DNA of 64,000 bases from CAVQCJ01 sp963711005 (GTDB taxonomy: Bacteria > Actinomycetota > Actinomycetes > Prado026). The stretch spans positions 620,001 to 684,000 of the forward strand of contig CAVQCJ010000002.1 in the NCBI GenBank assembly GCA_963711005.1. The letters run 5' to 3'. Below the pieces are notes generated by a model. That model was not told the DNA's origin and searched no databases. It worked only from the letters and a program-made list of their open reading frames with translations. The first letter of the stretch is position 1, and every line of letters begins with the position of its first letter. The position numbers and the translations under genes were made by a program. This document shows, piece after piece, positions 7,503 to 15,480 of the stretch.

Positions 7503-8828
7503 TCAGGCCCTGGCACGCCCGTCGACGGGGTATCCGGCCTCGTCGCCGAAGGCGTCCTCGTGCAGCGGCACCTCGGGGACGCGACCCCGATGGGCCACGG
7601 CCGCGGCGGCCTCGTCGGACGCGCGCGGCCGCAGGAGTACGACGGCCACCCCGATGCTGACCAGCGTCATCAGGCCGCCCCCGATGAGCGACCAGCGGGC
7701 GCCGGCCGTCTCGGCCAGCCAGCCGATGAGCGGCGCCCCGACCGGGGTCCCGCCGAAGAACATCAGCGTGTACAGCGACATCACCCGGCCACGCATCTGC
7801 GGCTCGGTGCCCAGCTGGATGAACGGGTTCGCCGACGTCGCGAACGACAGCGCCAGCAACCCGGTCGGGATCAGCAGCAGGAAGAACGAGGCGTACGAAG
7901 GCGCCAGACCGGCGACCACCTCCAGCGCCGCGAACCCGGCTGCCAGCCCGACGACGAACCGCAGCGACGGTCTGGCACCGGACCGCCCGGCCCGCCGGGC
8001 CGACAGCAGCGCGCCGGCCAGCGAGCCGATGGCGAACGCCGTGGTGAGCAGCCCGAACGCGGTCGCGCCCACGTGGAACACGCCGGTGGCCATCAGCGCG
8101 GTCGTGATCTGGAAGTTCAGGCCGAACGTCCCCACCGCGGCGGTCACGACGATGATCAGCAGCAGGTCGTGCCGGTGCACGACGTACCGCAGCCCTTCGC
8201 GCAGCTGCCCGGGAGCGCGCGGGACCGGGACGGTGGGGCGCAGCTCGTCGCGCCGCATGAGCAGCAGGCTGGTGATCACCGCGAGGTAGCTGGCTGCGTT
8301 GATCAGGAACACCCACCCGGTCCCCACCGCCGCAATGAGCACACCGGCCAGGGCCGGGCCGAACACCCGGCCGAGGTTGAAAGTGGCGCTGCCCAGGGCG
8401 ATCGCGTTCGGGAGGTGGCGACGGTCCACCATCTCCGGGACGAACGACTGCCGGACCGGGGTGTCCAGCGCCGCGGTGGTACCGAGCAGGAAGGCCAGGA
8501 CGTACACCTGCCAGATCTGCGCCACCCCGGTGACGACCAGCACACCCAGGACCAGCGCGAGCAGACCGCTGACCGCCTGGGTCGCCACCAGGACCGGCCG
8601 CTTCGGCAGCCGGTCGGCGATCACCCCGCCCCACAGGCTGAACAGGAGCAAGGGCAGGAACTGAAGGGCGGTGGTGATGCCGAGCGCCGTACCGGAGCCG
8701 CCGGTCAGCGACAGCACCAGCCAGTCCTGGGCCACCCGCTGCATCCAGGTGCCGGTGTTCGAGACGAGCTGCCCGGTGGCGAACAGCCGGAAGTTCCGGT
8801 TGGCGAGCGAGGAGAAGGTCGGGGTCAC
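7503..8828 (-). CDS. MFS transporter (EntS-like efflux type)
   Basis: The GTG at 8828 overlaps the stop of the upstream marR gene (GTGA) and begins VTPTFSSLANRNFRLFATGQ, the usual start of EntS/MFS_3 exporters. The product is 441 aa with about 12 transmembrane helices, a conserved QDWLVLSLTGGSGTALGI region after TM1 and the loop SLWGGVIADRLPKRP between TM2 and TM3 (MFS motif A). It probably exports a small molecule or drug. Its coupling to the MarR regulator suggests substrate-induced derepression. Confidence 0.88.
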   Translation of the reverse strand: MTPTFSSLANRNFRLFATGQLVSNTGTWMQRVAQDWLVLSLTGGSGTALGITTALQFLPLLLFSLWGGVIADRLPKRPVLVATQAVSGLLALVLGVLVVTGVAQIWQVYVLAFLLGTTAALDTPVRQSFVPEMVDRRHLPNAIALGSATFNLGRVFGPALAGVLIAAVGTGWVFLINAASYLAVITSLLLMRRDELRPTVPVPRAPGQLREGLRYVVHRHDLLLIIVVTAAVGTFGLNFQITTALMATGVFHVGATAFGLLTTAFAIGSLAGALLSARRAGRSGARPSLRFVVGLAAGFAALEVVAGLAPSYASFFLLLIPTGLLALSFATSANPFIQLGTEPQMRGRVMSLYTLMFFGGTPVGAPLIGWLAETAGARWSLIGGGLMTLVSIGVAVVLLRPRASDEAAAAVAHRGRVPEVPLHEDAFGDEAGYPVDGRARA

Positions 8829-9262
8829 CGGGCGTTCGCCAGGCGCTCGAGGACGGGTACCGCGGCCCGCAGGGCCTCGCGCTCGTCGGCGGTGAGGCCG
8901 GCCAGGTGCGCCACCAGCCACGCCTCCCGGCGGCGGCGGTCCTCGGCCACCAGGGCCCGGGCGTCGTCGGTGAGGGCCACCAGGACCTGGCGCCGGTCGG
9001 TGGGGTGCGGGGCCCGAGCCACCAGGCCGCGCTCCTCGAGGTGCGAGAGCACCCGGGTCATCGAGGGCGGCTGCACCTTCTCGTGCGCGGCCAGCTCGCC
9101 GGGCGTGCACGGGCCGTGCCGGTTGAGGGTGCCCAGGGCGGAGAGCTGGGTCAGCGTGAGTCCCGACTCGGAGCGCTCGAGCCGCAGCCGGCGGGCCAGG
9201 CGCATGACGCCCAGCCGCAGCACGCTGCTCAGCTCCGCGTCGGCGACGGTGGTTCGGGCCAT
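8825..9262 (-). CDS. MarR-family transcriptional regulator
   Basis: The 145-aa protein has a winged helix-turn-helix (about 35-110) with recognition-helix region EKVQPPSMTRVLSHLEERGLV and the wing PTDRRQVLVALTDDARAL typical of MarR. It is translationally coupled to the downstream MFS gene, the classic MarR-exporter pair. The upstream spacer of about 70 bp to the divergent DUF2530 gene is notably AT-rich (around 9265-9297, repeated TTAC/TAAC blocks), and is the likely autoregulatory operator. Confidence 0.9.
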   Translation of the reverse strand: MARTTVADAELSSVLRLGVMRLARRLRLERSESGLTLTQLSALGTLNRHGPCTPGELAAHEKVQPPSMTRVLSHLEERGLVARAPHPTDRRQVLVALTDDARALVAEDRRRREAWLVAHLAGLTADEREALRAAVPVLERLANAR

Positions 9263-9318
9263 GTCGTTACCTTAACTCATTACCTGTGCTAACGATAGTC
9301 CGGGAGCCGGGTGATGCG

Positions 9319-9324
9319 TAGGGT
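9319..9324 (+). promoter_or_regulatory. -10 element of a probable leaderless transcript
   Basis: TAGGGT ends 7 bases before the GTG at 9332, placing the transcription start at or next to the start codon. Equivalent elements precede the genes at 16968, 17720 and 30082. Confidence 0.5.
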
Positions 9325-9331
9325 GGCGGGC

Positions 9332-9595
9332 GTGGCAACCGGGCGCAGCGCCGACGAACGCCGGTGGTCGGACCAGACCGACGGGGTCGTCCCGGTCACC
9401 GTCGGCACCGTCGTGTGGGCGGTCGCGCTGGTCGCGACATTCCTGCTGCGGGGCCGGCTCGCCGAGTCGGGGACGCAGTGGTGGGTGTGGACCTGCGCCA
9501 CCGGCTTCGGGCTCGGGCTGTTCGGCTGCTGGTGGGTCCGCCGCCGCCGGGCCCGGCTCGCGACCCGGGTCGCTGACCCGACGCCCGGCCCGTGA
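9332..9595 (+). CDS. DUF2530 membrane protein
   Basis: The GTG at 9332 is chosen because a TAGGGT -10 hexamer ends 7 bases upstream; a start at 9311 would lie 5' of that element. The product is 87 aa with two transmembrane helices (VPVTVGTVVWAVALVATFLL and a second around TGFGLGLFGCWWV) and a basic C-terminal tail. This matches DUF2530, a small actinobacterial membrane protein of unknown role. It diverges from marR and ends 1 base before the convergent acetyltransferase stop. Confidence 0.75.
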   Translation: MATGRSADERRWSDQTDGVVPVTVGTVVWAVALVATFLLRGRLAESGTQWWVWTCATGFGLGLFGCWWVRRRRARLATRVADPTPGP

Positions 9596-9596
9596 G

Positions 9597-10382
9597 TCAG
9601 CGCGGCGGCCTTCGGTAGGCCTGCGCGTTCCCGGCGTCCGGCTCGAAGCCCACCGCGCGGTAGACCCGGCCGGCCGAGTTCGTGGCCTCGGTGACGATGA
9701 CCCACCGGTCGCAGCCGCGCCCGCCCGCCCAACGAGCAGCGACCCCGAGCAGGTGCGAGGCCAGCCCGCGGCGCCGGTGGGCCGCGTCGGTTCCGACGGC
9801 CTGGTAGCGCGCAGTCGCGCCGCACACGACGATGCCGAGGTCGGCGGCCAGTGCGTCGCCGGCGAACGCGCCGAAGAACGCCGCGACGTCCCGCTCGGAC
9901 AGGTCCCGCCGGGTCGCGACCTGCGCCCGCACGAACGTCTCGTGGCCGACCGGGTCGTACTCGCCGGTCCGCTCGTTCTCCGCCAGCTCCTTCGCGACGA
10001 GCAGCTCCCAGTCGTCGCCGGCGAGACGGCGCACGTGGTAGCCGTCCGGCAGCGGTGACCGCCTGGGAAGCGTCCGGGTCGTGAGCACGTCGTCCAGCTC
10101 GAGCTCGACCCCCCGCTCCGTCCACGCGGTCGCGTCCTCGGGCATCGTGGCCAGACCGATCGCGACCCAGCCGGCTTCCGGGAACGACGCCTGGTGCGTC
10201 GAGACCCAGCGGCTCGCGTCGTCGACGGCGGCCGCGTCGGTCACGAACAGGCAGTTGCCCCAGTGGAAGGTCGGGTTGCGCGGCGTCCGCACGACCAGGT
10301 GGTCGCCGCGGTCCTCGACCCTCGACCCGCTGTGCTCCAGCACGGCCAGGTCGGTGGCCCAGCCCGGGGACAGGTCACGCAT
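9597..10382 (-). CDS. GNAT-family N-acetyltransferase
   Basis: The ATG at 10382 (MRDLSPGWATDLAVLEH) gives 261 aa; the frame continues upstream but is low-complexity. The C-terminal GNAT domain carries the acetyl-CoA loop AVGTDAAHRRRGLASHLLG (Q/RxxGxG/A pattern) and the late strand-helix TEATNSAGRVYRAVGF. The N-terminal half (about 1-110) resembles the non-catalytic GNAT-like half seen in tandem-GNAT proteins. The substrate is unknown. Confidence 0.85.
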   Translation of the reverse strand: MRDLSPGWATDLAVLEHSGSRVEDRGDHLVVRTPRNPTFHWGNCLFVTDAAAVDDASRWVSTHQASFPEAGWVAIGLATMPEDATAWTERGVELELDDVLTTRTLPRRSPLPDGYHVRRLAGDDWELLVAKELAENERTGEYDPVGHETFVRAQVATRRDLSERDVAAFFGAFAGDALAADLGIVVCGATARYQAVGTDAAHRRRGLASHLLGVAARWAGGRGCDRWVIVTEATNSAGRVYRAVGFEPDAGNAQAYRRPPR

Positions 10383-10423
10383 GCGACCAGTGTCCGGCAT
10401 CGCCCCGGAGGACCACGGTCGGG

Positions 10424-10711
10424 TCAGACGTCGACCGCCAGGCGGACCGTCACGGTGTCCCCCACCTCGAGCCGTTCGGCCTTCCGAACCCACGCCTTCA
10501 CCGGCACGACGTAGCGCCCATCCTTGGGGAACAGCGACGTCTTCCACCCGGTTGCGCCGATCTCCGCCGTGACCGGGATCATGCCCCACCCGTAGCTCAC
10601 GAACGCGGACGCCGCTTCCAGCTCACTGCACTCGTCCTCCGCAACGGTGACGAAGTACCAGGGCGCCGGGCCCTTCCAGAACCACACCTCGCCGCTGAAC
10701 TCCAGGTGCAT
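10424..10711 (-). CDS. DUF1905 domain protein
   Basis: The ATG at 10711 (MHLEFSGEVWFWKGPAPWYF) gives 95 aa, the usual length of a stand-alone DUF1905 beta-barrel domain. Conserved parts are the start FSGEVWFWKGPAPWYFVTV, the central GWGMIPVTAEIG and the segment FPKDGRYVVPVKAWVRKAE. Function is unknown; the domain often occurs with YdeI-like sequences, which are absent here. Confidence 0.85.
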   Translation of the reverse strand: MHLEFSGEVWFWKGPAPWYFVTVAEDECSELEAASAFVSYGWGMIPVTAEIGATGWKTSLFPKDGRYVVPVKAWVRKAERLEVGDTVTVRLAVDV

Positions 10712-10784
10712 CCGACCAGGATACGAGCGCACGGACCGCCGGCGCGGGGCCTCGCACGCACACCTGGGCGAGCTCGTCCCGCGG

Positions 10785-11388
10785 TCAGCCCGCGGTACGT
10801 GACCAGGCGCCGATCTCGGCTCGTCCGACGATGACGCTGTCGCTGCCGGTCGCATCCTCCAGGACCTGGTCGGCCAGCGCGGTGAAGTCGGTCTGGTCGG
10901 CTGCCACGAGGCCGAGCCGGACCATCTCCGGGACAAGGGTGCCGACGAGGTCCATCTCGAAATGCACCTGGTCAGCGGCCGTCGCCCCACCGGCGATGAC
11001 GGACTCCAGACGCATCGACGGCGCCGGAAGCCCTGCATCCACGAAGGTCCGGTGCAGCTTGATCCCTCGCCGCAGCGTCGCCACGGGATCGGGCTGGAAC
11101 ATCAGCACGTACCGGCCCACGACGGCGTCGAAGGGATCCTCGAAGGCCATGTCGCCTGGATCGCCGACCAGGAAAGACATGTTCGACAGCGAGGAACGCC
11201 ACGTCACCGGCTCCGCTGCCGACGTCGAGGACCCGCATGCCGGTCCGGATGCCCGCGTCGGTGAAGAACCTACGGGTGATCGGGTTGATCAACCGGGCTT
11301 GGACACTCAACCGGGCCAGCCCCCGCTCCGAGTGCCCCAGGGAGTAGGCAGGCTGCGAACCGGTCGCACCGTCGTCCAGGCTGTCCAT
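10785..11388 (-). pseudogene. Decayed class I SAM-dependent methyltransferase
   Basis: The 5' end is intact: TAGGAGGACAGC ribosome site, ATG at 11388, YSLGHSERGLARLS and motif I MRVLDVGSGAGDVAFLA. Near 11190 the frame is lost and about 30-35 residues expected between motif I and NMSFLVGDPGDMAFE are missing. The reading continues in another frame through DAVVGRYVLMFQPDP. Near 11067 a further in-frame block of about 50 residues is absent, joining TLRR to GIKLHRTFVDAGLPAPSMRL. The C terminus is intact to IGAWSR. Two internal deletions removing parts of the SAM site and substrate region indicate a true pseudogene rather than a sequencing slip. Confidence 0.75.
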
Positions 11389-11409
11389 GCTGTCCTCCTA
11401 GCGGACGGA

Positions 11410-14124
11410 TCAGGGCCAGGCGTCCTCGGCGACGAGCGAGGCCGCGCGCTCCGGGTCGGCGAGCACCGCGGCGAGCAACCAGCGGCGGTCCCACCGCCGC
11501 GCGGCCCAGGCGAGGCCCCGCGCCAGCCCGTCCATGGTGGCGGCGTGCACGGTCGCGTCGTCGTCCAGCCACCAGTCGACCGGGACCGTGGCGACGGTGA
11601 GGTCGTCGTGCTCGACGTACGTCTCGGCGATGTCTGCCTCCGCACCGAGCACCTGCGCGGCCTCGGGCGGCACCGGCCGGGACGTGCCGCGTCCGTCCGG
11701 GCGCGCGCCGGTCGGGTCGACGCCGGCGAGCAGCAGCGGCAGCACCATCGGCGAGCCGGCGACGTCGGCGACGGACGTGACGACGCCGATCGCCCGCAGG
11801 AACACCTCGTCCAGGCCCAGGTCGGGGGCTGGGTCGAGCAGGCCGGCCAGGCCCTCGGCCCCCGGAGCGCGCAGCTCGTCCGGGCGACGGCCGTCGACGA
11901 CCGGATGCGTCCGCAGCCACCAGGCGGTGTACGGCTCGACCGAGACGACCGTCCCGTCGGCCCGGACCGCCCTCGCCGGTTGCACCACCGCGGCGCGCAG
12001 GTCGGGGTCGGCGGCGAGGACGGCCAGCGCCTGCGGCCAGCGGTCGGCCGCGACCAGGTCGAGGTCGCGCACCGCGAGGTACTCGGGGAGCACCGGCGGC
12101 AGGTGGGTCTGGTCGAAGCCGCCGTCGGAGAGGTCGTCACGCAGGTCATCGACCCAGGCGTCCTCGGCGTCGAGGTCGTGGTCGCAAACGTCCACGTCCA
12201 GCGACACGTCCTGGTCCCGGACGAGTGCGAACGTGTCCAGCACCCCGACCGCTGCGAGCACCTCGGCGCCCCACTGCTCGACGGTCGACGCGGCGACCGT
12301 CCCCAGCTCGCCACGCACAGTCAGCCCGGCCAGCGGGCCGTCCGGGAGCAGCAGCTCCCCGGCCGGGGTCCAGGCGTGGTCGTCGTCCGGGAGCGACAGC
12401 GCCGCCAGCCAGTCGAGCTCGCCCCGGCCGAGCCCGCAGTCGCGGACCAGGCCGAGCACGGCGTCGGCCACCTCGGCCGGGTCGTCCGCGTCCAGCGACG
12501 CCTCGACGGCGGCCCGCACGGCCGGCTCCGCCAGCAGCGCGCGGGCGTCGGGCGGCACGGCGCCCAGGCGAGCGAGCAGGCCGGCGGAGACCCCCGGGGC
12601 GGCGACCCGCAGCCCCAGCCCGTGCAAGCCGGTCGCCTGGTCGGCACCGGCGCCGACGACCACCCCGCGCGGGCCGCGCACCAGCCGGCCGTCCGCCAGC
12701 GGGACCGGCAGACCGCTCAGCGCCTCGAGGTCACCGGCGCGGACCGACTCCAGCGCGTCGTAGAGGTGCTGCCACCACCCAGCAGGCCGGTCGAGCGTGG
12801 CGAGGTCGTCGACGAGGTCGGCGAGGCGGATCCGGCGAACGCCGAGCCGGTCCAGCTCGCGCCGGCCCGCCCAGGCAGCGGGGAGCAGGCCCGGCACCGC
12901 GCCGGCCAGGATCGGTACCGCCTCGTCCGGGAGCCCGTCCACGGCCAGCGCGTCGGCCGGGACGAGGTCGCCGGGCAGGATCGCGGCCGACCCGAGCCGA
13001 TCGACGATCGCCTCGCGCAGCTCGGCGTCCAGCGGGCCGGCCGCCACCGGGCCGGGGACCAGCGCCAGGACCGCGTCCGGCGCGCGAGGGCCGGCGCGGG
13101 CGACGGCACGGACGTGGTCCACGTACGCCTGCGCGGAGCGCTCGACCAGCAGGTCGCGCAGCCGCCCGCGGGCGACGTGGCGACGCCCCGGCTCGAGCGG
13201 GAACGTCGCGATCAGCAGGGCGGGCAGGTCGAGCGGCTCGTCGGTCGGGGTGGGGGCGTGCACCACGGCCGGCGTCGCCTCGGGGCGCGGGAACACCCAG
13301 CGCACCGACCAGGTACGGGTGCGCCGTTCCTCGGTCGGACGGTCCGCCAGCAGGGCCGCGTCCAACGCCCCCGTCGCCACCACCTCTTGCACGTCGAGGT
13401 CACCGCGGAGAAGGGAGCGTGGTGGTGAGTCGGTGCCGTCGTCGACCACGACTTCGCCCAGCGCGGGCAGCATGAGCAGGAGCGCGGCGTCGACCTCGGC
13501 GAGCGCCGAGCGCACCCGGTCCACCGCGTCGTCGTCGCGCAGCGGCAGGACCACGGCGGTGTCGAACCCGGCCGGCACGGCTGCGGGGTCCGGCCACGGC
13601 AACCGCAGCACCGCTACGTGCTCGTCGCGGCCGGCCAGCTCGGTCGCCAGCGCCGGGACCGCCGCGACCTCGGCGCGGGTCTGCGCCCGACTCCAACGCA
13701 CCCCGCCCGACGCCGAGCGCACCGCCGGGTCGTCGGTGACGTCCAGCACGGCCGCGAAGCCGACGCCGTACCGGCCGACCGCCGCGGCCCCTTCGTCCCG
13801 CTTGGCCGACGCCCGCAGGGTCGAGAGGGCTTGCACGCCGTCGCCGTCCAGGGGGTCGCCGGTGTTCGCCGCCACCAGCTCCCAGCCCGCAGGGGCGTTC
13901 GGCGACGGCCGCAGGGTCAGGGACAGCCGACCCGGTCGCCCCGTCCGCACGGCGGCGTCGGCCGCGTTCTGGGCCAGCTCCACCACGAGCCGGCCGCGGT
14001 AGGCGCCGACCGCGTAGTCCTCCTCGGCGTTTGCGTCCTCGCGGAAGCGGGCCGGTGAGGCCGTCCACGCATGCAGGACCCGGCTGCGCAGGGCAGCGGT
14101 GTCGAAGGGGTCGCCGGCGTCCAC
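11410..14124 (-). CDS. Sacsin/Hsp90-like GHKL ATPase protein
   Basis: The GTG at 14124 (VDAGDPFDTAALRSRVLHAW) is chosen because it lies 10 bases after the stop of the DUF3027 gene; no strong ribosome site is seen, so the start is uncertain by some residues. The product is 904 aa. Residues about 1-230 form a GHKL ATPase domain: N box VELAQNAADAAV, a degenerate G1 block around VAANTGDPLDGDGVQAL, and G2 VGRYGVGFAAVLDV, as in sacsin N-terminal repeats and HtpG. The remaining 650 residues are Ala/Leu/Asp-rich with no recognised domain. It could be an ATP-dependent chaperone-like protein. The two upstream genes are on the same strand. Confidence 0.75.
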   Translation of the reverse strand: MDAGDPFDTAALRSRVLHAWTASPARFREDANAEEDYAVGAYRGRLVVELAQNAADAAVRTGRPGRLSLTLRPSPNAPAGWELVAANTGDPLDGDGVQALSTLRASAKRDEGAAAVGRYGVGFAAVLDVTDDPAVRSASGGVRWSRAQTRAEVAAVPALATELAGRDEHVAVLRLPWPDPAAVPAGFDTAVVLPLRDDDAVDRVRSALAEVDAALLLMLPALGEVVVDDGTDSPPRSLLRGDLDVQEVVATGALDAALLADRPTEERRTRTWSVRWVFPRPEATPAVVHAPTPTDEPLDLPALLIATFPLEPGRRHVARGRLRDLLVERSAQAYVDHVRAVARAGPRAPDAVLALVPGPVAAGPLDAELREAIVDRLGSAAILPGDLVPADALAVDGLPDEAVPILAGAVPGLLPAAWAGRRELDRLGVRRIRLADLVDDLATLDRPAGWWQHLYDALESVRAGDLEALSGLPVPLADGRLVRGPRGVVVGAGADQATGLHGLGLRVAAPGVSAGLLARLGAVPPDARALLAEPAVRAAVEASLDADDPAEVADAVLGLVRDCGLGRGELDWLAALSLPDDDHAWTPAGELLLPDGPLAGLTVRGELGTVAASTVEQWGAEVLAAVGVLDTFALVRDQDVSLDVDVCDHDLDAEDAWVDDLRDDLSDGGFDQTHLPPVLPEYLAVRDLDLVAADRWPQALAVLAADPDLRAAVVQPARAVRADGTVVSVEPYTAWWLRTHPVVDGRRPDELRAPGAEGLAGLLDPAPDLGLDEVFLRAIGVVTSVADVAGSPMVLPLLLAGVDPTGARPDGRGTSRPVPPEAAQVLGAEADIAETYVEHDDLTVATVPVDWWLDDDATVHAATMDGLARGLAWAARRWDRRWLLAAVLADPERAASLVAEDAWP

Positions 14125-14134
14125 CGACGTGGGC

Positions 14135-15022
14135 TCAGCCGTGTCCGAGCGAGTCGTCTTCGGCCGCGTCCGCCGTGGGCTCCACGACCTCCGCGACGTC
14201 CAGGACGACGTCCGCGACGACGTCGCCGAGCGAGTCGTAGCCGACGGAGTCGAGCACGACCGGCGGCGCCGCGGCCAGCGACAGGATGTCGCCGCCCTCG
14301 CTGTGCGCGCCGCAGCCGTGGTCCAGCGTGACGACGTGCCCGTCGCTCGGCGAACTCTCGTTGGCGCACACGCCGAAACCGTGCCCAAGCAAGCCGCCGA
14401 GCCGGACCAGGAAGCCGCAGGACACGCACTCCCCGGGTGCCGCCTCGGCGAGCGCGCTGTGCGGACCGCCTGCGCCGTTGATCCAGCGATCGGTCGCATC
14501 GTCGACGCCGATCAACGACAGCACCCGGTTGCGGGCCAGCCCCAGCTCCCAGGCCAGCTCGCCGAGCTGGAGCTCGGGCTCGCCGTCGTCCGCGAGCGCG
14601 TCGACGCCACCGGTCCAGCCGGGCTCGAGCCGGTCGTCGTCGGCCGGGACGGGAAGCAGGTCGCCCGGCCCCAGGTCGCCGGGCTGCAGCCGGTCGGCGT
14701 ACGGGATCCACGCGGGGCCCAGCAGCGCGCTCGGCCCGGGCAGCAGGCACACCTCGTCGACGGTGACGTTCTTGGCCCGGGACGCGCGCGCGACGGTCAC
14801 CGACCACTGCCACCCGACGTACGCGCGGGACAGCGCGGCGAACCGATGGGTGGCGACCCGCTCGTCGTCGGCGTCCACTCCCAGGTGGTCGCCGACCCCT
14901 TCCGCACCGGCCTCCTCGACCGCCGCGGCCCGGGCGATGTCGACGGCCTCTGCGCAGGCGGCGTCGAGCGCGACGGCCCTGGTACGGGCAGCGGGGGCGA
15001 CGGTGTCGGTGCCGGAGCTCAT
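14135..15022 (-). CDS. DUF3027 domain protein with zinc-ribbon-like cysteines
   Basis: The 295-aa protein starts with ATG at 15022, 4 bases after the cold-shock gene stop. Its central part (about 60-140) carries the DUF3027 signatures RAYVGWQWSVTVARA and GPAWIPYADRLQPGDLGPGD. Residues about 225-270 contain ECVSCG followed by GVC and HGCGAHSEGG, a spaced Cys/His set that may bind zinc. The family is restricted to actinobacteria and is uncharacterised. Tight spacing on both sides suggests an operon with the cold-shock protein and the sacsin-like ATPase. Confidence 0.85.
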   Translation of the reverse strand: MSSGTDTVAPAARTRAVALDAACAEAVDIARAAAVEEAGAEGVGDHLGVDADDERVATHRFAALSRAYVGWQWSVTVARASRAKNVTVDEVCLLPGPSALLGPAWIPYADRLQPGDLGPGDLLPVPADDDRLEPGWTGGVDALADDGEPELQLGELAWELGLARNRVLSLIGVDDATDRWINGAGGPHSALAEAAPGECVSCGFLVRLGGLLGHGFGVCANESSPSDGHVVTLDHGCGAHSEGGDILSLAAAPPVVLDSVGYDSLGDVVADVVLDVAEVVEPTADAAEDDSLGHG

Positions 15023-15026
15023 CCGG

Positions 15027-15410
15027 TCAGCCCTCGAGGTCGTCGGCGACGGCGCGGAGAACGGCGGCCACCTTCTTGCCCTCGGTGGGCGAGGGGTACC
15101 GGCCGCGGCGGAGCCCGTTGCCGACGCCGTCGAGGAACTTGATCAGGTCCTCGACGATCACGGCCATGTCGTCGGCCGGCTTGCGCTGCGCCTTGGCGAC
15201 GCTCGGGATGGGGTCGAGGATCCGGACCGACAGCGCCTGCTCACCGCGCTTGCCCTCGGCGACGCCGAACTCGACCCGGCTGCCGGGCTTGAGGCTCGTG
15301 ACACCGGCTGGCAGCGCGGACTGGTGGACGAAGACCTCGCCGCCGTCGTCGCGGGCGAGGAAGCCGAAGCCCTTGTCCTCGTCGAAGAACTTGACCTTGC
15401 CGGTGGGCAC
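15027..15410 (-). CDS. Cold-shock protein with C-terminal extension
   Basis: The GTG at 15410 (VPTGKVKFFDEDKGFGFLAR) gives 127 aa. Residues 1-66 form a CSD OB-fold with RNP1 KGFGFL and RNP2-like VFVHQS motifs, binding single-stranded RNA or DNA. The remaining 60 residues, with KFLDGVGNGLRRGRYPS, form the extra domain found in the long actinobacterial cold-shock proteins. It is the first gene of the run with DUF3027 and the sacsin-like ATPase, hinting at an RNA or protein homeostasis role for that group. Confidence 0.9.
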   Translation of the reverse strand: MPTGKVKFFDEDKGFGFLARDDGGEVFVHQSALPAGVTSLKPGSRVEFGVAEGKRGEQALSVRILDPIPSVAKAQRKPADDMAVIVEDLIKFLDGVGNGLRRGRYPSPTEGKKVAAVLRAVADDLEG

Positions 15411-15480
15411 GTCTGACCTCGTGTGGGCTGGGGGAGGTGAGGGAAGGCTGGCGGAGCCGGGCGCGGAGCAGGCGTTCAGC

